The notes under the pieces: generated by a model
The model's database searches: none
What the model was told of the DNA's origin: nothing
What the model saw: the letters and a program-made list of their open reading frames with translations, nothing else
DNA from: Chimaeribacter arupi
GTDB taxonomy: Bacteria; Pseudomonadota; Gammaproteobacteria; Enterobacterales; Enterobacteriaceae
Reading direction: 5' to 3'
Assembly: GCF_002858805.1 (NCBI RefSeq)
Contig: NZ_PJZI01000036.1
Coordinates: forward strand, 1 to 54,746
Length of the DNA stretch: 54,746 nucleotides
Shown: positions 41,518 to 51,952 of the stretch, in pieces
Numbering within the stretch: position 1 is the stretch's first letter
How the letters are laid out: the number at the start of each line of letters is the position of its first letter
Position numbers and translations under genes: made by a program

Positions 41518-42407
41518 TTTGCGACACCACCCCGACTTCTGACGACACGCTGGTCTGCTACAAAACCCTGCCGGTGTGGCACCACGATACGCTGCCCACG
41601 GCTTTCCAGCAGCCGCACAATACCCAGCCGGGCACCTGGGCGCAGCTGACGATCCTCAACGGCACGCTGGAGTTTGCCCTGCTGACTGAACAGGGCGACG
41701 TGACGCAGCGCTTTACCTTTGACCGGGATCACCAGCCGCCGCGCATCGCGCCGCAGCAGTGGCACCGCATTGTGGCGTTCAGCCCGGACATCGCCTGCCG
41801 TCTGGCGTTCTACTGCGAACCGGCGGCCTACTACCATAAAAAATATCAGCTGACGCTGCCCCATTCCGAGGTGATCGAGGCCGCCGGGATCATCCCGCCG
41901 GGCCGGGCGCTGGATGTGGGCTGCGGCAACGGCCGCAATGTGCTCTATTTGCAGCAACAGGGCTTTACGGTAGAAGGGTGGGACAAACACGCCGAAAGCC
42001 TGGCCAGCCTGAACACGATTGTCAGCGTCGAGGGGTTATCCGGCATCACCACCGCGCAGCACGACCTGAACGGCGCGGTGATAACAGGGCACTATGCGTT
42101 TATTTTGTCGACGGTAGTGATGATGTTCCTGCAACCGGAAAGCATCGCGCCGCTGTTACAGCAGATGCAACAGGCCACCGTGCCGGGCGGCTATAACCTG
42201 ATCGTGGCGGCGATGGACAGCGAAGACTACCCCTGTGTGATGCCGTTCCCGTTCACCTTCCGCACCGGGGAATTGCGGGACGCCTACGCAGGCTGGGAGA
42301 TCCTGAAATATAACGAGAACCCCGGCGCGCTGCATAAAACCAACGCCCAGGGCGAGCGGATTAAAATGCGTTTCGCCACCCTGCTGGCGCGCAAAGGGCG
42401 GGGGTAA
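41505..42407 (+). CDS. tehB: TehB-like SAM-dependent methyltransferase (tellurite resistance)
   Basis: A 300-residue two-domain protein of the longer TehB type. Residues 1-110 form a cupin-like TehB N-terminal domain (CYKTLPVWHHDTLPTAF, WAQLTILNGTLEFALL, HRIVAFSPDIACRLAFYCEP). Residues about 115-300 form a Rossmann methyltransferase with ALDVGCGNGRNVLYL as the SAM loop. TehB methylates tellurite or selenite. The ATG lies inside norW, 13 bases before its stop, with GAGG upstream, so it is translationally coupled. In E. coli tehB is elsewhere with tehA; a tie to the NO operon suggests a wider nitrosative/oxyanion stress response. Confidence 0.88.
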   Translation: MHDVICDTTPTSDDTLVCYKTLPVWHHDTLPTAFQQPHNTQPGTWAQLTILNGTLEFALLTEQGDVTQRFTFDRDHQPPRIAPQQWHRIVAFSPDIACRLAFYCEPAAYYHKKYQLTLPHSEVIEAAGIIPPGRALDVGCGNGRNVLYLQQQGFTVEGWDKHAESLASLNTIVSVEGLSGITTAQHDLNGAVITGHYAFILSTVVMMFLQPESIAPLLQQMQQATVPGGYNLIVAAMDSEDYPCVMPFPFTFRTGELRDAYAGWEILKYNENPGALHKTNAQGERIKMRFATLLARKGRG

Positions 42408-42429
42408 GGCAGGCAACAGCGAAAGAGGC

Positions 42430-42465
42430 AAAAGCGCTGGGCCGGCATCAGAACGCTGCCGGCCC
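42430..42465 (-). terminator. Terminator of the agl operon
   Basis: GGGCCGGC and GCCGGCCC form an 8-bp stem around an 11-base loop; on the minus strand it is followed by AGCGCTTTTGCC. It lies just after the aglB stop and also faces tehB, so it may serve both convergent units. Confidence 0.6.
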
Positions 42466-42471
42466 GCAGGA

Positions 42472-45419
<2,948 letters not shown>

Positions 45420-45640
45420 TTTTACATCCTCATAAAACAACAAATGTAGGGTGAATGGTTTTTGTAGTAATCCTGACTGACCTGAAGAATAGAGAGCCGC
45501 GGTTCCGGCGACATGGCGCGCCGCTGTGATCCGTGATCGCATTCATGGTTTTATTTCCCGCGCTCAGGTCTACTTTTCTGCAATAAACTGGACATGTTCA
45601 ACAGCACTATCCCTGTTAACTGGCACAGAGAGATCTACAG
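45420..45640. promoter_or_regulatory. Divergent agl/regulator control region
   Basis: About 220 bases between the divergent PTS operon and its GntR/UTRA regulator. A GGACATGTTC near-palindrome (45589-45598) with an ACATGT core is the best operator candidate I see; promoters for both sides should be here. No gene is seen. Confidence 0.3.
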
Positions 45641-46411
45641 ATGATCTATAAATCCATTGCAGAACGGTTACGCCTGCGGCTGAATTCGTCGGATTACAAT
45701 ATTGGCAGCCCGCTGCCCGGCGAGAAAACCCTGGCGCAGGAGTTTGGCGTGGCGCGGATGACCATCCGTAAGGCGATTGATTTGCTGGTGGGCGGGGGAT
45801 TAGTGGTACGCCGTCACGGCAGCGGCACCTTTGTGGCGCGTAAGGATGTCCATCACGAAACCACCAACCTCACCGGTTTTGTGGAGGTGATGCGCCAGCA
45901 AGGGAAAAACGTGTCCAGCAAGGTGCTGGCGTTTGAACTGATGCCCGCGCCGCCCGCCATCGCCAGCCAGCTGCGCATCCAGGTTCACGAGCGGATCTAC
46001 TTTTCGCGCCGTGTACGTTCAGTGGAGGGAAAACCGCTGATGCTGGAGGACAGTTACATGCCGGTGAAGCTGTTCCGGAACCTGTCGCTGGTGCATCTGG
46101 AGGGGTCAAAATTCGATTATATTGAGAAGGAGTGCGGCATTACGATCAGCGGCAACTATGAAAGCCTGACGCCGATCCTGGCGGATAAACAGCTCGCCGG
46201 CTTTCTCAATGTGCCTGAGCACACACCGCTGCTGCGGATCACGTCACTTTCTTATAGCGACAGCGGCGTGTTTCTTAATTATTCCGTGATGTTCCGTAAT
46301 ACCCGCGATTATCAGGTGGATTACCACCTGCACCGCATCCGCCCGGAGACATTGTTAACCCACTCCCCGGACTCGTTTTCCCCGCAGCGGCGCGGGGAGT
46401 ATCAAGGGTAA
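45641..46411 (+). CDS. GntR/HutC-family (UTRA) regulator of the agl operon
   Basis: A 256-residue HutC-type regulator. The winged HTH (about residues 3-70) reads IYKSIAERLRLRL, GSPLPGEKTLAQEFGVARMT and IRKAIDLLVGGGLVVRRHGS. A UTRA effector domain (about 90-235, SSKVLAFELMPAPPAIASQL, VEGKPLMLEDSYMP) usually binds a phosphorylated sugar. It faces the PTS/6-phospho-glucosidase operon, the standard layout for UTRA repressors of PTS sugars. It is most likely relieved by a phosphorylated alpha-glucoside. Confidence 0.9.
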   Translation: MIYKSIAERLRLRLNSSDYNIGSPLPGEKTLAQEFGVARMTIRKAIDLLVGGGLVVRRHGSGTFVARKDVHHETTNLTGFVEVMRQQGKNVSSKVLAFELMPAPPAIASQLRIQVHERIYFSRRVRSVEGKPLMLEDSYMPVKLFRNLSLVHLEGSKFDYIEKECGITISGNYESLTPILADKQLAGFLNVPEHTPLLRITSLSYSDSGVFLNYSVMFRNTRDYQVDYHLHRIRPETLLTHSPDSFSPQRRGEYQG

Positions 46412-46436
46412 AAGGAAAAAGCGGCTTAGTGCCGCT
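46412..46436 (-). terminator. Terminator overlapping the end of the small hypothetical gene
   Basis: AGCGGC (46420-46425) and GCCGCT (46431-46436) flank the stop codon of the minus-strand gene. On the minus strand the stem is followed by TTTTCCTTTT. The convergent GntR/UTRA gene stops immediately to its left. Confidence 0.7.
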
Positions 46437-46752
46437 CATTCTCCCCCGGGTGCTGGCTCTCCTGCCAGTGCTCCTCACAGCGGGTGATGGCGTCACTGAC
46501 CAGATCGCGCAGCGCGGCGGCGCTGTCACTGTAGCCATAATCCATCACGGAACTCGCTTCCTGTTTTTCCTGTTCAACCGCCAGGCTGATGCGCTCTTCA
46601 CTCTCCACCCAGCCGCCGCTGCCGGTAGCCTGCCGCTCAAACAACAGCGCGTATTCCGGGGTCTGGCTGTCGGACCCGTAAATCTCATATTTATGGGTCG
46701 GGTGTTCATCTTCCCCGATCAGCAGGGTTTCAATCAGACGTACAGATTTCAT
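46426..46752 (-). CDS. Small hypothetical protein
   Basis: A 108-residue acidic soluble protein not recognised. It opens MKSVRLIETLLIGEDEHPTH, contains EYALLFERQATGSGGWVE, and has a helical C-terminal half with repeated acidic residues ending in QESQHPGENERH. ATG at 46752 has a perfect AAGGAG six bases upstream; the longer frame to 46926 lacks one. It has no signal peptide or TM helix. It is monocistronic with its own terminator and is divergent from the exported cassette. No function is proposed. Confidence 0.75.
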   Translation of the reverse strand: MKSVRLIETLLIGEDEHPTHKYEIYGSDSQTPEYALLFERQATGSGGWVESEERISLAVEQEKQEASSVMDYGYSDSAAALRDLVSDAITRCEEHWQESQHPGENERH

Positions 46753-46997
46753 TCGCGGCTCCTTGGTTAAAGGGTTAAGTGTAGCAACCCTGGAGAAAAA
46801 GCCGGTTTCAATAAGGTGACAGCCCCGGCCCGGCATGATCCGCCACCATTTCATATGTGCCATGAATTCCTGTTTTTTATTCATACGAATTTCAATATAA
46901 GCCGCGGCAGTGATGATCGGGATCAATTTGTAAGCCGGGTAACAAAGGCATGATGCGCGCCGGAAACGAAGCTGAAATCTTTCATTTAAGAGTGCGT

Positions 46998-47606
46998 ATG
47001 AAAAATACCTTTATCGCCATTGCTATGCTTGTAACGAATACTGCCTGCGCTGCGCTGGACTCCCGCCATGCTGAGATAAACACGACGGCCGCGCAGGCGG
47101 CCTATAATCACGCAGCTTTCCAGCTTGGCAGTGGCGTGAACGGCAGCGAGGCAGAACAACGCCTGAATGCCGCTGCGGCAGCGCGTGCACAGGCTTATGC
47201 CGATGAGCGCGCTGCTGCGCAGTTAACCGCACGGGCAATGAATGCCGTGGGTAAGGGTGCCGTCATCAACGCGACCAGCATGAAACTTGCCGCTGCTATG
47301 CAGCAACAGCGCGTCATGGGCGTTATCAATGTGGCGGCTGGCAGCCTGCCGGGGACCACCCCCGTGAGTGCCGCTGTAAATGGGGTTCAGGTGCAGACGA
47401 CGGCCGCCGCGCTGCCGCCGGGGACGCAAGTCGCTGTGCCGCATATCCCGGCAATTACCATGCCCGTTAACACCGCCCATAACGGCGGGCAGCATCACCA
47501 ACCGGGCCATGAAACGGCGTCCAGCACCCGGAACAATGGCGCGGCCAATGCGCACGCCGGTGCGATGGGCGGGGGCATGAATGCTGATGGTCACGGACAT
47601 CATTAA
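46998..47606 (+). CDS. Exported Ala-rich protein with His-rich C-terminus, unrecognised
   Basis: A 202-residue protein not recognised. It has an N-terminal signal peptide (KNTFIAIAMLVTNTACAALD, likely cleaved after ACA or a nearby small-residue site). A long alanine-rich helical region follows (about residues 30-130) with Gln and Glu spaced as in a coiled coil (AEQRLNAAAAARAQAYADER, then AAAQLTARAMNAVGKGAVIN). The tail is low-complexity, rich in His/Gly/Asn, ends DGHGHH and could bind metal. ATG at 46998 is preceded by AAGAG. It leads three closely spaced genes, all predicted membrane or exported. Confidence 0.65.
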   Translation: MKNTFIAIAMLVTNTACAALDSRHAEINTTAAQAAYNHAAFQLGSGVNGSEAEQRLNAAAAARAQAYADERAAAQLTARAMNAVGKGAVINATSMKLAAAMQQQRVMGVINVAAGSLPGTTPVSAAVNGVQVQTTAAALPPGTQVAVPHIPAITMPVNTAHNGGQHHQPGHETASSTRNNGAANAHAGAMGGGMNADGHGHH

Positions 47607-47623
47607 TTGCCGGGATTTTTGAC

Positions 47624-47761
47624 ATGTTTATCGCTTATTTCCTGCGCGGTTTTGGCTGGACACTTGGCCGCCTCTTTGCCTTTGTCTTCGCCCATCTGTC
47701 AGGGGTCGTGATCATGATCGTGATGTTCGGCATCCTCGCGCTATTACGTGGTCGCCGCTGA
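47624..47761 (+). CDS. Small single-pass membrane protein
   Basis: A 45-residue protein: MFIAYFLRGFGWTLGRLFAF, a hydrophobic span (about residues 18-40, with HLSGVVIMIVMFGILALL) and a RGRR end. It lies 17 bases after the exported protein and 25 bases before the lipoprotein-like gene. The start lacks a strong ribosome site (GGATTTTTGAC upstream), but spacing, orientation and a clean TM segment support it. The basic C-terminus suggests N-out/C-in topology. Confidence 0.5.
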   Translation: MFIAYFLRGFGWTLGRLFAFVFAHLSGVVIMIVMFGILALLRGRR

Positions 47762-47786
47762 ATAACCTGTAAATAACAACGAGAAA

Positions 47787-48101
47787 ATGACCATGCGTAA
47801 AATGATGATGGCTGCCGTTCTGCTGGTGGGATGCGCGCAACAGCATGTGGCAATGGCAAAAGAAGATCCGCAGGCCACACACCACGCCGCAAAGGCGGTT
47901 AAAACCTATAAAGGGTTTGGCCGGGTAGTGGTGGTAAAAGATGGCGGTAATTGGGTAACGCTGGATGGGGTGGTGATGGCGATCGATGAGAAGACGCCGC
48001 AGGCTACGGTTTACTTTGGCGGGCTAAACCAGGTGATTATTTACCGTTCCGGCAAAGTCGCGTTGATGAAGGAGGGCCAATTGGTCGGATGGATGAAATA
48101 G
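47787..48101 (+). CDS. Small exported or lipoprotein-like protein
   Basis: A 104-residue protein (102 if the second ATG is used). The N-terminus RKMMMAAVLLVGCAQQ has a lipobox-like LVGC, and AMAKED offers an alternative signal-peptidase I site. The mature part contains a short beta-rich domain (KGFGRVVVVKDGGNWVTLDG, then ATVYFGGLNQVIIYRSGKVA, ending GQLVGWMK) resembling nothing I can name. It is the last gene of the three-gene cassette and is followed by a hairpin. Confidence 0.6.
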   Translation: MTMRKMMMAAVLLVGCAQQHVAMAKEDPQATHHAAKAVKTYKGFGRVVVVKDGGNWVTLDGVVMAIDEKTPQATVYFGGLNQVIIYRSGKVALMKEGQLVGWMK

Positions 48102-48121
48102 AGCGAGAGCGGGAAAACGAA

Positions 48122-48152
48122 GCGAAAGAACGCTGCGCCCCTGGGCGCAGCG
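48122..48152 (-). terminator. Terminator of the alcohol dehydrogenase gene
   Basis: CGCTGCGCCC and GGGCGCAGCG form a perfect 10-bp stem with a two-base centre; on the minus strand TTCTTTCG follows. The stem could also stop transcription from the three-gene cassette on the other strand. Confidence 0.65.
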
Positions 48153-48176
48153 TGGGACATCAGGCAGGGTGACGCA

Positions 48177-49223
48177 TCAGGCGGAGAGGGACGCCATGTC
48201 GATCACGAAACGGTAACGCACGTCAGAACGCTCCATGCGCTCGAACGCTTCGTTGATCTGATCGATGTTGATGATTTCACACTCCGGCAGGATGTTTTTA
48301 CGGCCGCAGAAATCCAGCATTTCCTGGGTTTCTTTGATGCCGCCAATCAGGGAGCCGGCCAGGCGACGGCGGCCAAACACCATCGGCATGGTGTTCTGCT
48401 CGTCGATTGGGCCAATCTGGCCAACCATCACCAGCGTCCCGTCCACATCCAGCAGCGGCATGTATACCGACACGTCGTGGCGCACCGGGATGCTGTCGAT
48501 GATCACGTCAAAGCTGTTGTACGCTTCCTGCATCGCCTGCTCATCGGTAGAGATCAGGTAGTGGTCAGCACCCAGCGCGCGGGCATCGTCGGCTTTCGCC
48601 GCGCTGCGGCCAACAACGGTCACGGTCGCGCCCATACCGGCTGCCAGTTTGACGGCCATATGGCCGAGGCCGCCCAGGCCAACCACCGCGACGCGGCTGC
48701 CGGGGCCAACGCCCCAGGTGCGCAGCGGGGAGTAAGTGGTGATCCCGGCGCACAGCAGCGGGGCAACTTTAGAGAGTTCCAGCGTCTCCGGCACGGAGAG
48801 CACGAACTCTTCACGCACCACCAGGTGCTTGGAGTAGCCGCCCTGGGTGGTTTCCTGGGTGATGCGATCCTGACCGGCGTAGGTCGGGGTCATGCCTTCG
48901 CGGCAGAACTGCTCTTCGCCCTGACGGCACTGGTCACAGGTCTGGCAGGAATCGACCATACAGCCTACGGCCACCAGGTCACCGGCTTTGTAGCGGGTGA
49001 CGCCCGCGCCGATGTCAGTCACGCGGCCGACGATCTCATGGCCCGGTACCATCGGGTAGCTGCCCATACCCCAGTCATTGCGGGCCTGGTGCAGGTCAGA
49101 GTGGCAGACGCCACAGAACAGGATTTCCATGGCGACATCGTTGTCACGCAGTGCACGACGCTCGAAGGAGAAAGGAACCAGCGGTGCGCCCGCTTTCAGT
49201 GCTGCATAGCCCTGGGTTTTCAT
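48177..49223 (-). CDS. Zinc-dependent alcohol dehydrogenase (YahK/CAD-like)
   Basis: A 348-residue medium-chain dehydrogenase of the cinnamyl-alcohol/YahK group. Catalytic zinc residues lie in FCGVCHSDLHQ and PGHEIVGRV, structural zinc cysteines in CMVDSCQTCDQCRQGEEQFC, and the NADP(H) motif is VVGLGGLGHMAVKL. It should reduce short aliphatic or aromatic aldehydes. It follows a tautomerase gene by 111 bases on the same strand and is near sad, consistent with local aldehyde metabolism, but no single pathway is implied. Confidence 0.92.
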   Translation of the reverse strand: MKTQGYAALKAGAPLVPFSFERRALRDNDVAMEILFCGVCHSDLHQARNDWGMGSYPMVPGHEIVGRVTDIGAGVTRYKAGDLVAVGCMVDSCQTCDQCRQGEEQFCREGMTPTYAGQDRITQETTQGGYSKHLVVREEFVLSVPETLELSKVAPLLCAGITTYSPLRTWGVGPGSRVAVVGLGGLGHMAVKLAAGMGATVTVVGRSAAKADDARALGADHYLISTDEQAMQEAYNSFDVIIDSIPVRHDVSVYMPLLDVDGTLVMVGQIGPIDEQNTMPMVFGRRRLAGSLIGGIKETQEMLDFCGRKNILPECEIINIDQINEAFERMERSDVRYRFVIDMASLSA

Positions 49224-49334
49224 TGTTTACCACCTCTTGATGTAAAAAAGAAAACGGACACCCTCGCGGCGCCCGTATACAGCGTAATGTAAGAATCAGG
49301 TTTGTGCGTGCCTGCCCGGTCAGGCAGGCCACGA

Positions 49335-49562
49335 TCACAGCGTATAACCGGGCTTTTTATAGAGTTTATCCGCTGCGCCGACGATTTCAGGGCGATAGAC
49401 CGTCTCAGCCCATTGATCCATCGGCACCTCTTCAAACGCCACGGAGACTTCATCCTCGGTGGAGCCGAGATGTTGTTGTACGCTCTGGGAGATGGCGTCG
49501 GTCAACGCGCGTTTTTGCTCCTCGGTTTTACCGGGTACCAGTTTTACAAGCACATGGGGCAT
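49335..49562 (-). CDS. 4-oxalocrotonate tautomerase family protein
   Basis: A 75-residue tautomerase: after Met removal the N-terminal Pro of PHVLVKLVPGKTEEQKRAL serves as catalytic base. The remainder (ALTDAISQSVQQHLGSTEDE, then SVAFEEVPMDQWAETVY) fits the beta-alpha-beta monomer. Length is near that of 4-OT and the YdcE/PptA type. Substrate is unknown; many act on enols or aromatic pyruvates. GGAGAG precedes the ATG. A perfect 8-bp inverted repeat lies about 50 bases upstream. Confidence 0.88.
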   Translation of the reverse strand: MPHVLVKLVPGKTEEQKRALTDAISQSVQQHLGSTEDEVSVAFEEVPMDQWAETVYRPEIVGAADKLYKKPGYTL

Positions 49563-49611
49563 TTTCTCTCTCCTTTAACACAGACTTTGCCAAGTATAGG
49601 CAATCGCAGGC

Positions 49612-49636
49612 TTATCGCTTAGCAGCCTAGCGATAA
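49612..49636. promoter_or_regulatory. 8-bp inverted repeat upstream of the tautomerase gene
   Basis: TTATCGCT (49612-49619) and AGCGATAA (49629-49636) are perfectly complementary around nine bases, about 50 bases before the tautomerase ATG. It has no T run and looks like an operator for an unlinked regulator rather than a terminator. Confidence 0.45.
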
Positions 49637-49695
49637 TGCTGTTATGAGGATTATTCATTTATGCGATCCGGGGGCGCGGCACCCCCGGCAACCGG

Positions 49696-51084
49696 TCAAC
49701 GGCGGTTTTTCCATACGGTCTGGATGTTGCAGAACTCATGCAGGCCAAAATGGGAAAGCTCCCGGCCAAAGCCGCTTTTCTTCACGCCGCCGAACGCCAC
49801 GCGCGGGTCACTGGCGCTGTAGCCGTTGATGAACACGCCGCCGCACTCCAGCGCGGCCGCCATCTGTTCTGCGCGCTGCGCATCGGCGGTGTAAATCGTC
49901 GCCATCAGGCCGAACTCGCTGTCATTCGCCAGCGCCAGCGCGTGGCCGGCATCCTGCGCCACGCTGATGGCGGCCACCGGGCCGAACAGCTCCTGACGGA
50001 ATGCGGTCATATCTGGGGTCACGTTGCCCAGCACCGTCGGCAGGTAATAGTTGCCTGCGCCGGCCAGCTTGTCACCGCCGAGCAGCAACGTCGCGCCCTG
50101 TGCCAGGGAGTCCTGAACCTGTTGATGCAGCTCGTCACGCAGGTCATAACGCGCCATCGGCCCGACATAGTGCTCAGCCTCGCGCGGGTCGCCCATTTTG
50201 ATGGCACGTACTGCCGCAACAAATTTCTCCGTGAAGCGCGCGGCGATCCCGGCTTCCACGATAAAGCGCTTGGCCGCCGCACACACCTGACCGCTGTTCT
50301 GGTAACGCCCGGCGACGGCGGCTTTCACGGCCTCATCCAGATCGGCATCGTTCAGGACGATAAACGGATCGGAACCGCCCAGCTCCAGCACGCATTTTTT
50401 CAGCGCGGCGCCCGCCTGGGCGGCGATGGCGCTGCCGGCCCGGCCGCTGCCGGTCACCATCACCGCCGCAATGCGTGGATGGTTGATGATTTGGCTCACG
50501 CCTTCATTGGTGGCGTTCAGTTGGGTAAACAGATGGGCCGGGAACCCGGCATGCAGGAAAATGTTCTCAATCAGTTGCGCGCTGCCGAGCACATTCGGCG
50601 CATGTTTCAGCACATAGCTGTTGCCTGCCAGCAGGCTCGGCACCGCGCCGCGCAGCACCTGCCAGAGCGGGAAGTTCCACGGCATCACCGCCAGCAGCGG
50701 GCCAAGCGGGCGGTATTCAATCACCGCGTTCTGGTTTTCCACCAGGGTCGGTTCCGTTGCCAGCATCGCCGGGCCATGCTCGGCATACCAGTCACACAGT
50801 GCGGCGGATTTCTCCACCTCGGCGCGCGCCTGGTTCACCGGCTTGCCCATCTCCAGCGTTATCATCAGCGCCAGCGGTTCCGCATGGGCGCGCAGTGAGA
50901 CGGCCAGATCGCGCAGCTTTTGCGCCCGCGCCGCCAGCGGCAGGGCGCGCCATTGCTGGTAAGCGCGGTAGTTATTCTCAACGGCCTGATCGATCTGGTC
51001 AGCCGTCACAAACGGATAGGTGGCAATCTTTTCACCGTTGGCGGGGTTAACAGAAAATGCGTGGGTATCGGAGGACATTTGCAT
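49696..51084 (-). CDS. sad: Sad, NAD-dependent succinate-semialdehyde dehydrogenase
   Basis: A 462-residue ALDH, the same length as E. coli Sad (YneI). Present are AVMPWNFPLWQ, LKHAPNVLGSAQ, general-base Glu in LELGGSDPF and catalytic Cys in NSGQVCAAAKRF. The short N-terminus FSVNPANGEKIATYPF and the C-terminal ASDPRVAFGGVKKSGFGREL are typical of this group. It oxidises succinate semialdehyde to succinate in GABA or putrescine breakdown. It has no obvious operon partner, and an AT-rich promoter region lies upstream. Confidence 0.9.
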   Translation of the reverse strand: MQMSSDTHAFSVNPANGEKIATYPFVTADQIDQAVENNYRAYQQWRALPLAARAQKLRDLAVSLRAHAEPLALMITLEMGKPVNQARAEVEKSAALCDWYAEHGPAMLATEPTLVENQNAVIEYRPLGPLLAVMPWNFPLWQVLRGAVPSLLAGNSYVLKHAPNVLGSAQLIENIFLHAGFPAHLFTQLNATNEGVSQIINHPRIAAVMVTGSGRAGSAIAAQAGAALKKCVLELGGSDPFIVLNDADLDEAVKAAVAGRYQNSGQVCAAAKRFIVEAGIAARFTEKFVAAVRAIKMGDPREAEHYVGPMARYDLRDELHQQVQDSLAQGATLLLGGDKLAGAGNYYLPTVLGNVTPDMTAFRQELFGPVAAISVAQDAGHALALANDSEFGLMATIYTADAQRAEQMAAALECGGVFINGYSASDPRVAFGGVKKSGFGRELSHFGLHEFCNIQTVWKNRR

Positions 51085-51217
51085 GATTCGGCTCGCTGTT
51101 TTAAGAATGTGAGCCTACTGTAAAACTGATTATTGTTCTTTTGTAGTGAATAATAATGAATGGGTTGTTCTGTGATGGGGAATGATTGGGGATCAGAAAT
51201 TCACGCGATGAATTAAT

Positions 51218-51239
51218 AAGCCCGCATAACCGCGGGCTT
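51218..51239 (-). terminator. Terminator after the second higA gene
   Basis: AAGCCCGC and GCGGGCTT form a perfect 8-bp stem around six bases, followed on the minus strand by ATTAATTC. It lies six bases past the antitoxin stop. Confidence 0.6.
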
Positions 51240-51244
51240 CTTGC

Positions 51245-51547
51245 TTAATGCGTCAGTGCATTGTGCGTGTGGGGCGAGGGCACAACCCGCGACAGGTCGA
51301 GCACGGCGCGGGCGCGGCTGAGGTCATAGGCGGCCTGCATTGCCAGCCACAAGCGAGCGGCAATGCCTAACCCTGCCTCAAGGCGGAGGGCCATATCGGG
51401 ACTGATCGCCGTTTTACCTGTCGCGACCTTGCTCAAGGCCGAGGGAGAGACATCCAGGTCACGCGCCAGGGCCCGGAGGCTGACGCCATAGTCTTCCAGG
51501 TATTCCGCGATCAAGCCGCCCGGATGGGGGGGGTTAATCATGGTCAT
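51245..51547 (-). CDS. higA: HigA-family antitoxin
   Basis: A 100-residue XRE antitoxin of the HigA type. It opens with INPPHPGGLIAEYLEDYGVS (the HPGE(I/L)L-like signature) and an HTH (LRALARDLDVSPSALSKVATG), then IAARLWLAMQAAYDLSRA, which packs against the toxin. Its ATG at 51547 lies within the higB stop codon overlap; a second ATG at 51541 is possible. The antitoxin frame is intact even though its toxin carries an in-frame stop. Confidence 0.9.
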   Translation of the reverse strand: MTMINPPHPGGLIAEYLEDYGVSLRALARDLDVSPSALSKVATGKTAISPDMALRLEAGLGIAARLWLAMQAAYDLSRARAVLDLSRVVPSPHTHNALTH

Positions 51548-51828
51548 CAGTGGTAGTCCCCAAGATTAAGTATATAGGCATCACCCTCTTTGAATTCGAA
51601 GGTGATCCGCCAATTGGCGCGGACGGTAATCGCAAAAAGGTTTTGTCTGTCCCCCTTCAGCGAATGAAATTTAAAGCCGGGATAATGCTTAAATTCATCA
51701 ATGGTTGCCGCCTCATCAAGTACCAGCAAACGGAGTTTAATGCGCTCCACATCTTTTGCCTGGACTCCGCTTGTATCGCCTTTTTCAAAGCGTTTTTGTA
51801 AGCCCTTATGTTTCTAACTTTTTATCAT
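51547..51828 (-). pseudogene. higB: HigB-family toxin with in-frame amber codon at position 5
   Basis: Read from ATG at 51828 the product is MIKS-stop-KHKGLQKRFEKG, where intact HigB toxins have MIKSFKHKGL at the same place. A TAG at 51814-51816 replaces the fifth codon. The rest of the 93-codon frame is perfect HigB (GDTSGVQAKDVERIKLRLLV, GFKFHSLKGDR, ANWRITFEFKEGDAYILNLG). A GTG at 51750 could start a 67-residue product lacking the first 26 residues, without a clear ribosome site. The simplest reading is a recently inactivated toxin, or a sequencing error or a stop read through at low level. Confidence 0.8.
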
Positions 51829-51917
51829 GTTGAGAAACAGTCCGGCTATGAAAAACCATAAAATGTTTGTGTGTTATAGCAGAGGTGCCATTGCGAGTGA
51901 TGCGAAGAGAATGACAA

Positions 51918-51935
51918 CCCCCGCCGCAGCGGGGG
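51918..51935 (-). terminator. Hairpin after the transketolase operon
   Basis: CCCCCGC and GCGGGGG flank a four-base loop. On the minus strand TTGTCATTCTCTTC follows, a weak T-rich tail. It lies 18 bases past the C-terminal transketolase subunit stop. Confidence 0.5.
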
Positions 51936-51952
51936 AAAAAGAATCGGGGAGA

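Noticed and set aside
49309-49326. TGCCTG/CAGGCA hairpin after the tautomerase gene
   Set aside because: A short six-base stem with no T run; insufficient for a terminator call.
49668-49688. CCGGGGG/CCCCCGG hairpin after sad
   Set aside because: A good stem, but no T-rich tail follows on the minus strand, so termination is not supported.
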